Shown here: positions 17,801-24,815 of the stretch, in pieces
How the letters are laid out: every line of letters begins with the position of its first letter
Position numbering within the stretch: the stretch's first letter is position 1
From: an uncultured Oscillospiraceae bacterium
GTDB taxonomy: Bacteria > Bacillota > Clostridia > Oscillospirales > JAAYXM01
Reading direction: 5' to 3'
Assembly (NCBI GenBank): GCA_934646115.1
Contig: CAKUEM010000021.1
Coordinates: 1 to 29,640 of the forward strand
Length of the DNA: 29,640 bases
Position numbers and translations under genes: made by a program
The notes under the pieces: model-generated
What the model was told of the DNA's origin: nothing
The model's input: only the letters and a program-made list of their open reading frames with translations
Databases searched by the model: none

Positions 17801-19198
17801 GGCGAATATCAGTCGCGCGCGCACCGCCATACGATCGAGATCTTTGGCGAGGGGCACGTATTTCGCGCGGGGACGATCGGCACGATCGCGGAAAAAACCG
17901 CTTACGGCTTTGTGAAAAAATATTTGGATGAGCGCGGCAAGGCGGTCAGCAAGACGGAGCAAAACCGCATGACGGTTGGCTGCACAGGTATTAAGCGCAC
18001 GACCGGGCAGCATCCGGGCGGCGTTATGATCGTTCCGATGGAGAAAGAAATTTATGATTTCACCCCGGTGCAGCATCCGGCGGATGACAAGGACAGCGAC
18101 ATTATCACCACGCATTTTGATTATCATTCGATTCATGATAATATCTTAAAGCTTGACCTGCTCGGGCACGATGATCCGACGATTATTCGCATGCTCGAGG
18201 ACATGACCGGGCTGAACGCACGCGAAATTCCGCTTGATGACCCGGAAACGATGAGTATTTTTATTTCAAGCGAGGCGCTCGGCATCGGCGAAGACCCGAT
18301 TTTGGGCGTGACCGGCGCGACCGCGATCCCGGAGTTTGGAACAAAATTCGTGCGCGGCATGCTGGTGGATACGCATCCGACCACGTTTGACGAGCTGGTG
18401 CGTATTTCCGGTCTGTCGCACGGAACCGACGTGTGGCTCAACAACGCGCAGACGCTGGTGCAGGAGGGGACTGCCACGCTGAAGGAGGCGATCTGCTGCC
18501 GCGACGATATCATGTTGTATCTGATTTCTAAAAATCTGGAGTCGAAGCTCGCGTTTACGATCATGGAAAGCGTTCGTAAGGGCAAGGGCCTCAAGCCGGA
18601 ATGGGAAGCGGAGATGCGCGCGCACGATGTGCCGGAATGGTATATCGAATCGTGCAAAAAGATCAAATACATGTTCCCGAAGGCACACGCGGTCGCTTAT
18701 GTGATGATGGCGTTCCGCATCGCGTGGTTTAAAGTGCATGAGCCGCGCGCGTTTTACGCGGCGTATTTTTCCATCCGCGCCAAGGCGTTTGACGCGTCGA
18801 TCATGACGCACGGCGATGAAATGGTGCTCGCGCAGATGGACATGCTCTCGAAAAAAGAAAAAATCACCGCGGCGGAGAAGGATATGCTGGTTACGCTTGA
18901 GGTGTGCCATGAATTTTATCTGCGCGGCTTTACGTTTGACCCCATCGATTTATACGAGTCGCACGCGACGAAATTTTTGATCACCGAGCATGGGCTGCGC
19001 CCGCCGTTCACGGCGATCCCCGGGCTTGGCGAAGTTGCGGCGTGCAGCATGATCGAGGAGCGGCAGAAAGGCAAGTTCCTTTCGATGGATGAAATTCAGA
19101 TGCGCTGCAACAAGGTGTCCAAAGCGGTCATTGAGCTTTTGGAGCAAAACGGCGCGCTGGGCGACCTGCCGCGGAGCAGCCAAATGTCGTTTTTTTAA
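14888..19198 (+). CDS. polC: DNA polymerase III alpha subunit, PolC type (Gram-positive)
   Basis: This 1436-residue replicative polymerase has the PolC layout and almost the same length as Bacillus PolC. An N-terminal domain and OB fold are followed by a PHP domain starting near residue 335 (HMHTNMSSMDG). The PHP domain is split by a DEDDh proofreading exonuclease from about 423 (FDLETTGLN, HNADFDIGFL, HHRAGDDAATVAYML). The polymerase core has SRGSVGSSVVAYFSG near 883, a four-cysteine zinc site at about 910-938 (CPNC ... CPNC), and the catalytic aspartates of PDIDLNFSG near 964. TTGQHPGGVMIVP and a C-terminal HhH-like segment (IPGLGEVAACSM) complete it. The start is GTG 14888, nine bases after AGGAG. 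No intein or frameshift is visible. Confidence 0.98.
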   Translation: MDEKKELTLGEMFAISDASGRANTLLTTGRVVSATVEISLKTIAADVALDALCEAEVLHSVERQIAVKYHLKKITLCPKYPLSLLDDAYFAQLAAAARAHFPAVNGYLHNASWKLAGQTLCITLAANGAQFIQPCVAWMKQEIAAHFGVQLEITLEENGFDEHAIAALHEKMMAEHPAPPPPAPKKPSVSSAPAPRRENGFSRAKRLQTVEGEVLLGKAQMDEITPMSELSDEFGKVSVEGDVFYTDHKENLERQIIRLKFDITDYTGSIKVTKVLPLEEGQALAKAMKPGTHVKVHGITAYDMYIQDTVLKAQNIVKCEKKIRMDQGERKRVELHMHTNMSSMDGMSSASALMARAAAWGHPAVAITDHGVVQAYPEAMNAAAKLGIKPIYGVEAYFINNEADVQALKGVSDEPLSGEFVCFDLETTGLNAATDGITEIAATVLRGGELCEEYHTYVDPQRPIPEKITQLTGISNETVRGAPLAEEAVRDFLKFVNGRVLVAHNADFDIGFLRAACSKFGIEYDFVSLDTLAMARILLPNLDRHRLNLVATALSLPKFQHHRAGDDAATVAYMLVKFFEMMQSAPCHTQSLRELNLDLSSMNTGKIAKVRPYHLIILVKNYVGLKNLYKLVSLAHLKYYQKRPIIPRTVLDEYREGLILGSACEAGELYTAIVQKKPEAEIEKIAKYYDFLEIQPVGNNAFMVERGMVRSLDEIRDFNRKIVALGEKLGLPVAATGDVHFLEPHDEVYRRILMAGMGFSDADNQAPLYLKTTDEMLEEFSYLGREKAYEVVVENTNRIADWCEEIRPIPKEQFPPSIEGSKDDLINMCRKRAHELYGDPLPEIVNERLEYELEKITTHGFDVMYIIAQKLVCRSIEEGYLVGSRGSVGSSVVAYFSGITEVNALPPHYRCPNCKHAEFMGGKGYSAGVDMPDKTCPNCGTKYQKDGFDIPFATFLGFDGDKTPDIDLNFSGEYQSRAHRHTIEIFGEGHVFRAGTIGTIAEKTAYGFVKKYLDERGKAVSKTEQNRMTVGCTGIKRTTGQHPGGVMIVPMEKEIYDFTPVQHPADDKDSDIITTHFDYHSIHDNILKLDLLGHDDPTIIRMLEDMTGLNAREIPLDDPETMSIFISSEALGIGEDPILGVTGATAIPEFGTKFVRGMLVDTHPTTFDELVRISGLSHGTDVWLNNAQTLVQEGTATLKEAICCRDDIMLYLISKNLESKLAFTIMESVRKGKGLKPEWEAEMRAHDVPEWYIESCKKIKYMFPKAHAVAYVMMAFRIAWFKVHEPRAFYAAYFSIRAKAFDASIMTHGDEMVLAQMDMLSKKEKITAAEKDMLVTLEVCHEFYLRGFTFDPIDLYESHATKFLITEHGLRPPFTAIPGLGEVAACSMIEERQKGKFLSMDEIQMRCNKVSKAVIELLEQNGALGDLPRSSQMSFF

Positions 19199-19201
19199 AT
19201 T

Positions 19202-19225
19202 TTTTGCTTGCAAATGCGAGCAAAA
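19202..19225 (+). terminator. Hairpin after polC that overlaps the next promoter
   Basis: TTTTGCTTGC (19202-19211) pairs with GCGAGCAAAA (19216-19225) over ten positions with one wobble and an AAAT loop, directly after the polC stop codon. No T-run follows, so it is a poor terminator. The -35 box of the next gene lies inside it. Confidence 0.4.
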
Positions 19226-19236
19226 TCGGGTAATAT
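19208..19236 (+). promoter_or_regulatory. Sigma-A promoter of the GNAT-like gene
   Basis: A -35 box TTGCAA (19208-19213) and a -10 box TAATAT (19231-19236) are separated by 17 bases, about 55 bases before the start codon. Confidence 0.65.
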
Positions 19237-19290
19237 ATTGTTAGAATGTATAGTTTCCGCCGATTTATGGCATAGTAAAGGAGGGCTACC

Positions 19291-19737
19291 ATGAGGTTTT
19301 TGCCGATCCATATGGAAAATGTCAGCAATGCCGCAACTTTGTATGTAAAACTGCAAAATATCCCCCCGAAGAGCCAGAATTGGACGTATTCCAGCGCGTA
19401 TGCGCGTCTTTCGGCGGAAATTAAAACGGTTGGCTTTGAAGGATATATTGTTTTTTACGAAAGCGGCAGCCCCGCCGGATTTTTACTGGGTCATAGCGAG
19501 GTGCGCGAGGATGGGAAAAGCGATTTTCTCTTGCGGGAACTGTGCTTTGAATGGTCGGAGCAGGGCGATGAGGCGGCGCGGGCGGCGCTTTCTCATCTGG
19601 CGGGAACGCTTGCCGGCCGCTGTATTGACACGATCCTGATACTTGCGGAACGCACGCCCGATTTGCAGGCGCGCGTGGAGAAGCTGGGCTTTGCGCACCG
19701 CGCGGATCTTGTGTGTTTGCAAAAAACCTGTGAATGA
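19291..19737 (+). CDS. Small GNAT-like N-acetyltransferase, substrate unknown
   Basis: This 148-residue protein has the general pattern of a GNAT acetyltransferase. A central strand with a sensing glycine (YIVFYESGSPAGFLLGHSEV) is followed by RELCFEWSEQGDEAARAALSHLAGTL in the place of the acetyl-CoA pyrophosphate loop and helix. A final block ends in ARVEKLGFAHRADLVCLQK, the usual GF-x-x-R ending. The pyrophosphate loop is degenerate (QGDEAA rather than Q/R-x-x-G-x-G/A), so activity is uncertain. AAGGAGGG lies about seven bases before the ATG, and it has its own promoter. It is a single gene between polC and the aldolase, and nothing in the context indicates a substrate. Confidence 0.6.
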   Translation: MRFLPIHMENVSNAATLYVKLQNIPPKSQNWTYSSAYARLSAEIKTVGFEGYIVFYESGSPAGFLLGHSEVREDGKSDFLLRELCFEWSEQGDEAARAALSHLAGTLAGRCIDTILILAERTPDLQARVEKLGFAHRADLVCLQKTCE

Positions 19738-19749
19738 CGCAAAAAAAGC

Positions 19750-19777
19750 TTGATTTTGGCGCATGATATGGTAGAAT
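19750..19777 (+). promoter_or_regulatory. Sigma-A promoter of fba
   Basis: A -35 box TTGATT (19750-19755) and a -10 box TAGAAT (19772-19777) are separated by 16 bases. They lie 43 bases before the aldolase start codon, directly after the GNAT-like gene. Confidence 0.65.
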
Positions 19778-19820
19778 AATAGAGGATTCATTTATTCAGA
19801 GGAAAAAGGAGTTGTCACGA

Positions 19821-20750
19821 ATGCCACTGGTTACATCAACCGAAATGTTTAAAAAGGCCTATGAGGGCGGCTATGCGATTGGCGCGTTCAACGTCAATAA
19901 CATGGAGATCGTGCAGGGTATCACCGAGGCTGCGAAGGAAGTTAATTCCCCGCTGATCCTTCAGGTTTCTGCCGGCGCACGGAAATATGCAAAGCATGTA
20001 TATCTGATGAAGCTGATCGAGGCTGCGATCGAGGATACGGACCTTCCGATCTGCGTCCATCTGGATCACGGCGACAGCTTTGAAATTTGTAAGTCCTGCA
20101 TCGACGGCGGCTTTACCTCCGTTATGATCGACGGCTCGAAGTATTCGTTCGAGGAGAACGTGGAGCTGACGAAGAAGGTCGTTGATTATGCGCATGCGCG
20201 CGGCGTCGTTGTTGAGGGTGAGCTGGGTAAGCTCGCCGGTATTGAGGACGATGTGAACGTATCGGATGAGGATGCACAGTTCACAAATCCGGCCGAGGTG
20301 GAGGAGTTTGTTACCCGCACGGGCGTTGACTCTTTGGCGATCGCGATCGGCACGAGCCATGGCGCCTTTAAGTTTAAGGGCACGCCGAGACTGCGCTTTG
20401 ACATTCTGGAAGAGGTCTCCAAGCGCCTCCCGAATTACCCGATCGTTCTGCACGGTGCTTCGTCGGTTATCCCGAAGTATGTGAAGATGATCAACGATAA
20501 CGGCGGCAATATGCCGGGCGCACAGGGCGTTCCGGAGGAGATGCTCCGCAAGGCTGCTTCGATGGCGGTCTGCAAAATCAATATCGACTCTGACCTTCGC
20601 CTGGCGATGACCGGAACGATTCGTCAGTATTTCAATGAGCATCCGGAGCATTTTGATCCGCGTCAGTATCTCTCGCCGGCGCGCGCGAACATTAAAGAGC
20701 TTGTAAAACACAAGATCGTTTCCGTTCTCGGCAGTGATAATAAGATCTAA
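19821..20750 (+). CDS. fba: Class II fructose-1,6-bisphosphate aldolase
   Basis: This 309-residue zinc-dependent aldolase cleaves fructose-1,6-bisphosphate to glyceraldehyde-3-phosphate and dihydroxyacetone phosphate in glycolysis and runs in reverse for gluconeogenesis. Class II motifs are HLDHGDSFE (zinc histidine and catalytic Asp), SVMIDGSKYSFEENV, VEGELGKLAGIEDDV, IGTSHGAFKF and VLHGASSV. It starts at ATG 19821, nine bases after AAGGAG; the in-frame TTG at 19812 lies one base after that site and is rejected. Promoter, gene and strong terminator form a monocistronic unit. The codon pattern, with more GCT and CGT than its neighbours, fits high expression. A tagatose-bisphosphate aldolase is the main alternative and less likely. 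Confidence 0.95.
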   Translation: MPLVTSTEMFKKAYEGGYAIGAFNVNNMEIVQGITEAAKEVNSPLILQVSAGARKYAKHVYLMKLIEAAIEDTDLPICVHLDHGDSFEICKSCIDGGFTSVMIDGSKYSFEENVELTKKVVDYAHARGVVVEGELGKLAGIEDDVNVSDEDAQFTNPAEVEEFVTRTGVDSLAIAIGTSHGAFKFKGTPRLRFDILEEVSKRLPNYPIVLHGASSVIPKYVKMINDNGGNMPGAQGVPEEMLRKAASMAVCKINIDSDLRLAMTGTIRQYFNEHPEHFDPRQYLSPARANIKELVKHKIVSVLGSDNKI

Positions 20751-20762
20751 CCTATGCGTATT

Positions 20763-20797
20763 ACGAGGGGAGACAGGTTTGCCTCCCCTCGTTTTTT
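20763..20797 (+). terminator. Rho-independent terminator after fba
   Basis: ACGAGGGGAG (20763-20772) pairs perfectly with CTCCCCTCGT (20783-20792) around a ten-base loop, followed by a run of six T residues. Confidence 0.92.
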
Positions 20798-20847
20798 CAT
20801 TTTATCGCAATGCGCAATGAAGACGAAAAGGCGGGACATGCAGGAAA

Positions 20848-23148
20848 ATGGAGCGAAAACTTCTCTTTTTCAGCGCAGGCTTTGCCGCGGCAACCGCTGC
20901 GGTGCAGCTGTTTGACGGTATCCCTTATATCTGCGCGATCACATGCTGCGTGATCGCGCTGGTTGCGCTGGGCTTCGTTCTTCGGCGGCATGTCCTTTCC
21001 GGGGTGTTGCTGGCGGCGGGCGCTGTGCTGGCGGTCGGCTGGCTCGCATGCTATCCGTGGCTGCGCCCTGTGCCGGCGCTTCCGGAGGAGCGGGTGGCGT
21101 TTCAGGCGCAGGTGTGCGATTATTCTGAAGAAAACAGCCAGAAAACCGGGATCATATGCCGCGTAAAAGTGATGGAACTGCAGGGAAACGCGATAAAACG
21201 GCCGTTTACCGCTCGAATGTATATCAAGGCCCCGGATGCTGAACTGAAACCCGGCGATACGCTGCGCGGCGAGGCGAGCTTCTCTGTTCCGCAAAACGAT
21301 GCGGATTTCCGCGCGTTTACATATTATAAAACACGCGGGATCGATGCGATCGCGTTTTGCAACGACGCGCCGCACGTCACGGCGCCGCCAAATGGCGATC
21401 ATGCGCTCGTTTATTTGCCGCAGCGCATCGCGCATCTTGCGAAGGCGCGCGTGCAGGAGCTGGTTTCGCCGCGCGCAGCGGGCTTTCTTTGCGCGCTCAT
21501 TCTCGGCGATAAAAGCGAGTTTAGCCAGCGCGACCGTGAGAATTTTTCGATCACAGGGCTTGCGCATGTGGTCGCGGTGTCCGGCATGCATGTTGCGTTT
21601 CTTGCTTCGTTCATTCTGCTTTTGGTGGGGCGGCGGCGCGGCATTTTTGTGGCGATCCCGCTTCTTGCGCTGTTTGCGCTGATCGTTGGCGCGCCGCCTT
21701 CGGTCATGCGCGCGCTGATTATGCAAATTTTTGTGCTGCTTGCGCCGATGCTGCGGCGCGAGGCCGATGGGCTCACATCGCTTTCTGCCGCGCTTTTAAT
21801 CCTTCTGCTGTGCAATCCCTATTCAATTTTAGATCTCAGCTTGCAGCTCTCTTTTCTTGCAACGCTGGGGCTGATCCTGTTTAGCGCGCGCTGGAATGCA
21901 GCAATTTTAAACGCGCTTCCGCTCAAGAGCCGGCGCGCAAAGCGCGTGGCGAATTTCTTTACGTCCACGCTCGCCGCGTCGCTTTCCGCCATTTTATTTA
22001 CCACGCCGCTGATCGCCTGGAATTTCCGCACGATCTCGCTTATCGCGCCGCTCAGCAACCTGCTTTTGATCGGCGTGGTCTCGCTGATTTTCCTGCTCGC
22101 TGTTGTGGGTGTTTTGCTGTCTTTTCTGATCGTTCCGCTGGGGCGCTGGATTATGCTCCCGGCAGGGCTGCTTTCTGACTGGATGCTGCGCGCGACCGAT
22201 CTGCTCGCAAGCATTCCGCACGCTGCGATTTATCTGAAAAATCAGTACTATTACGCGTTTGTGGCATATCTTTATGTGATGATCCTTTTGATGCTCACTG
22301 CGCCGAAGCAGCAGCTTGCCGTTTCGCTTTCGTGCATTGTGCTGGCGCTTGGCGTCACGATTGCGGTCGCCAGCCTGTCGGGCGGGCAGAGCGCGTATCA
22401 GGGCATCCGGTTCACGGTGCTCGATGTGGGGCAGGGCGCTTCGATGCTTGCGGATTATGGCGGTGCGCATGTCATGGTCGATTGCGGCGGGAGCCGAAGC
22501 AAAAGCGCCGGGTCGATCGCGCGCGACGCGATGCGCCGGCAGGGCTATGATGAGCTGGACGCGCTGATTTTAACGCATATGCACACCGATCATGTCAACG
22601 GCGCGAGAACGCTGATCGAGCGCTCGACCGTGCGGGAGCTATACGTCGCGGCGGACACGAAGGACGAGCCGATCTGCAAAACGCTTGTTGAATCGGCGGA
22701 GCGCTGCGGCACGGAGGTGCATTACATATCGCAAAACACCGATGTGGTCAAAAACGGGCTGCATGTTACCATTTATCCGACCAGTTGGCTTGCGGATGAC
22801 AATGAAAAGGGGCTGGTCGTGCTATTTCAAAAGGATGATTTTGAGCTGATCGTGACCGGCGATTTGGAGCGTCGGTCGGAGGAGCTGCTCTGCCAGAACA
22901 ACTCGCTCCCGGATGTGGAGGCGTATATCGTGGGGCATCATGGGTCTGACACATCGTCCAGCCTTGCGCTCATGAATACAATCCGTCCGGAATTCGCCGT
23001 GATCTCCGTCGGCGCGGATAATTCTTACGGACATCCGAAGAAGGAAACGCTTTCGCTGTTTGAAGAGATGGGGATCGAAACACATCGCACCGACCAAGAG
23101 GGGACGATCGTGTTTTATTCAGACGAGATTATGAAGGGGGCGGCGTGA
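20848..23148 (+). CDS. comEC: ComEC/Rec2 DNA uptake channel protein
   Basis: This 766-residue polytopic membrane protein is the channel through which single-stranded DNA enters during natural transformation. Two or three N-terminal helices are followed by an OB-like extracytoplasmic domain (about 80-170). The competence domain begins with GLAHVVAVSGMHVAFL near residue 237, and a C-terminal metallo-beta-lactamase domain begins near 524 (VLDVGQGASM, HMHTDHVNG, GHHGSD). All three standard domains are intact. No comEA is adjacent, so DNA uptake capability cannot be inferred from the window alone. The ATG 20848 has only a weak AGGA close by, so the start is the least certain part. It overlaps nothing, and holA begins two bases after its stop. 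Confidence 0.95.
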   Translation: MERKLLFFSAGFAAATAAVQLFDGIPYICAITCCVIALVALGFVLRRHVLSGVLLAAGAVLAVGWLACYPWLRPVPALPEERVAFQAQVCDYSEENSQKTGIICRVKVMELQGNAIKRPFTARMYIKAPDAELKPGDTLRGEASFSVPQNDADFRAFTYYKTRGIDAIAFCNDAPHVTAPPNGDHALVYLPQRIAHLAKARVQELVSPRAAGFLCALILGDKSEFSQRDRENFSITGLAHVVAVSGMHVAFLASFILLLVGRRRGIFVAIPLLALFALIVGAPPSVMRALIMQIFVLLAPMLRREADGLTSLSAALLILLLCNPYSILDLSLQLSFLATLGLILFSARWNAAILNALPLKSRRAKRVANFFTSTLAASLSAILFTTPLIAWNFRTISLIAPLSNLLLIGVVSLIFLLAVVGVLLSFLIVPLGRWIMLPAGLLSDWMLRATDLLASIPHAAIYLKNQYYYAFVAYLYVMILLMLTAPKQQLAVSLSCIVLALGVTIAVASLSGGQSAYQGIRFTVLDVGQGASMLADYGGAHVMVDCGGSRSKSAGSIARDAMRRQGYDELDALILTHMHTDHVNGARTLIERSTVRELYVAADTKDEPICKTLVESAERCGTEVHYISQNTDVVKNGLHVTIYPTSWLADDNEKGLVVLFQKDDFELIVTGDLERRSEELLCQNNSLPDVEAYIVGHHGSDTSSSLALMNTIRPEFAVISVGADNSYGHPKKETLSLFEEMGIETHRTDQEGTIVFYSDEIMKGAA

Positions 23149-23149
23149 C

Positions 23150-24184
23150 GTGGCGAAAAAGGAAACAACGGCGGGCTGGAAAAAGCTGCGCCAGGACATC
23201 GCAAACCAAAGCACAGGGCGGCTTTACCTGTTTTATGGGGAAGAGCGCTATCTGCTGCAACATTATAAAGACGAGCTGATCCGCGCGCTCGTGGGCGACA
23301 ATATGCCGGAGTTTAATCTGATCGAGCTGAGCGGCAAGGTGAGCGCGGAAACGATCGTGGAGGCGGTAGATGCCTATCCGGTCATGAGCGAGCGAAAGCT
23401 TGTCGTCGTATCTGATTTCGACATATTTCGCGCGGACGAAGCGACGAAAAGCAAGCTTGCCGCGCTGTTTGACGATCTGCCGGAGCATTGCTGTCTGCTG
23501 TTTTTATTTCCGGTGGAATTCAAGCCGGACAAGCGCTTGAAGCTGTATCAGGCGGCGGCGCGCGCCGGCGAGGTGATCGAATTCACACGACCGGAGCGGC
23601 ATGATCTGATCGCATGGATCAAGCGGCGCTTTCGCGCGCAGGAGCGGACGATCGACACGCAGCTTTGCGAATATCTGATATTTTATTGCGGCGGGTTGAT
23701 GCAGGCGCTGATCCCGGAAATTGATAAAATCGCGGCATACACGCGGCGCGCCGAGGTGCGGCGCGAGGACATCGATGCGGTGGCAACGCCGAATGCAGAG
23801 GCGGTTGTGTTTGATTTGACGGATGCGCTCGTTTCGCGGCAATATGAAAAGGCGCTTTCTATTTTAGAAAAGTTGATGATGCTGGGCGAGGAGCCGATCG
23901 CGCTGCTGGCGCTGATCGGGCGGCAGATGCGGCAGCTTTACGCCGCGTGTCTGCTGCGGCAGCGCGGGCGCGGCACGGCGGAGCTGATGCGCATGTGGGG
24001 CATGCGCTCGGAATACCCGGCGCGGATTTTATTTGACGCTGCGCGCGGCGTGACCCCGGCGTGGGCGCGCATGGCGTGCACACTGTGCGCCGAGGTAGAC
24101 ACAAAACTGAAATTGGGCGCGAAGGAAGAGATGCTTGAGTATTTAATCGCACGGCTCGCCGCCTGTCAGGAGGGCACGGTATGA
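23150..24184 (+). CDS. holA: DNA polymerase III delta subunit (clamp loader)
   Basis: This 344-residue protein is HolA, the clamp-loader subunit that opens the beta sliding clamp. The N-terminus has the family pattern GRLYLFYGEERYLLQHYKDELIRAL. It is followed by MSERKLVVVSDF, LLFLFPVEFKPDKRLKLYQ, and a helical C-terminal collar domain with EEPIALLALIGRQMRQLYAACLLRQR. The start is GTG 23150, nine bases after AAGGGGG. Its position directly after comEC is common in Firmicutes. It overlaps the next gene by four bases (ATGA). Confidence 0.93.
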   Translation: MAKKETTAGWKKLRQDIANQSTGRLYLFYGEERYLLQHYKDELIRALVGDNMPEFNLIELSGKVSAETIVEAVDAYPVMSERKLVVVSDFDIFRADEATKSKLAALFDDLPEHCCLLFLFPVEFKPDKRLKLYQAAARAGEVIEFTRPERHDLIAWIKRRFRAQERTIDTQLCEYLIFYCGGLMQALIPEIDKIAAYTRRAEVRREDIDAVATPNAEAVVFDLTDALVSRQYEKALSILEKLMMLGEEPIALLALIGRQMRQLYAACLLRQRGRGTAELMRMWGMRSEYPARILFDAARGVTPAWARMACTLCAEVDTKLKLGAKEEMLEYLIARLAACQEGTV

Positions 24185-24774
24185 AAAAAATTCGCGAGGC
24201 GATCGTGGTTGAGGGCAGGTATGATAAAAATAAGCTGGCGCAGATCGTGGATACGATGATTATCGAGACGCATGGATTCGGCGTTTTTAATAGCGCGGAG
24301 ACGCGCGCGCTTTTAAAAAAAATCGCGGAAATGCGCGGGTTGATCATCCTGACGGACAGCGACGGTGCGGGCTTTGTGATCCGCAACCATCTGCGCGGCG
24401 TTTTGCCAAAGGAACACGTCAAGCACGCATATATTCCGCAGATCAGCGGCAAGGAGCGAAGAAAGGCGCACGCGGGCAAGGAAGGGCTGCTGGGCGTTGA
24501 GGGCATGAGCGACGCGGTCGTTTTGGATGCGCTTGCGCGCGCAGGGGCTACTTTTTTAGAGGAAGAGAATGACAGGGCGCAGCATGCGCCGATCACCAAG
24601 GCGGATTTCTATGCGCTCGGGCTTTCCGGCGGGGCGGATAGCGCGGAAAAGCGCGCACGCGTGCTGCGCGCATACGATCTTCCGATCCACATGACGGCGA
24701 ATGCGATGCTGGAAGCGCTGAATTTGCTGACCACGCAAGATGAGCTGCGCGCGCTTTTACAGGAATTAGAATAA
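24181..24774 (+). CDS. rnmV: Ribonuclease M5 (TOPRIM, 5S rRNA maturation)
   Basis: This 197-residue TOPRIM protein matches ribonuclease M5, which trims both ends of 5S rRNA precursor in low-GC Gram-positives. The catalytic glutamate is in IVVEGRYDKNKL near the N-terminus, and the metal-binding aspartates are in LTDSDGAGF. The short middle segment KHAYIPQISGKERRKAHAGKEGLLGVEGM is a typical family feature, and a DUF4093-like C-terminal helical domain follows. The start ATG overlaps the holA stop. In Bacillus the gene pairs with ksgA; here it is joined to comEC-holA instead, and ksgA is absent. A bidirectional terminator begins two bases after the stop. Confidence 0.9.
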   Translation: MKKIREAIVVEGRYDKNKLAQIVDTMIIETHGFGVFNSAETRALLKKIAEMRGLIILTDSDGAGFVIRNHLRGVLPKEHVKHAYIPQISGKERRKAHAGKEGLLGVEGMSDAVVLDALARAGATFLEEENDRAQHAPITKADFYALGLSGGADSAEKRARVLRAYDLPIHMTANAMLEALNLLTTQDELRALLQELE

Positions 24775-24775
24775 A

Positions 24776-24805
24776 AAAATCCTCCGGATCAACCCGGAGG
24801 ATTTT
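24776..24805. terminator. Bidirectional terminator between rnmV and the TolC-family gene
   Basis: AAAATCCTCCGG (24776-24787) pairs perfectly with CCGGAGGATTTT (24794-24805) around a six-base loop. Read on the minus strand a run of seven T residues follows; on the plus strand there are four. It therefore ends the convergent transcripts from both sides, more strongly on the minus strand. Confidence 0.9.
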
Positions 24806-24815
24806 GCGATTTCCA

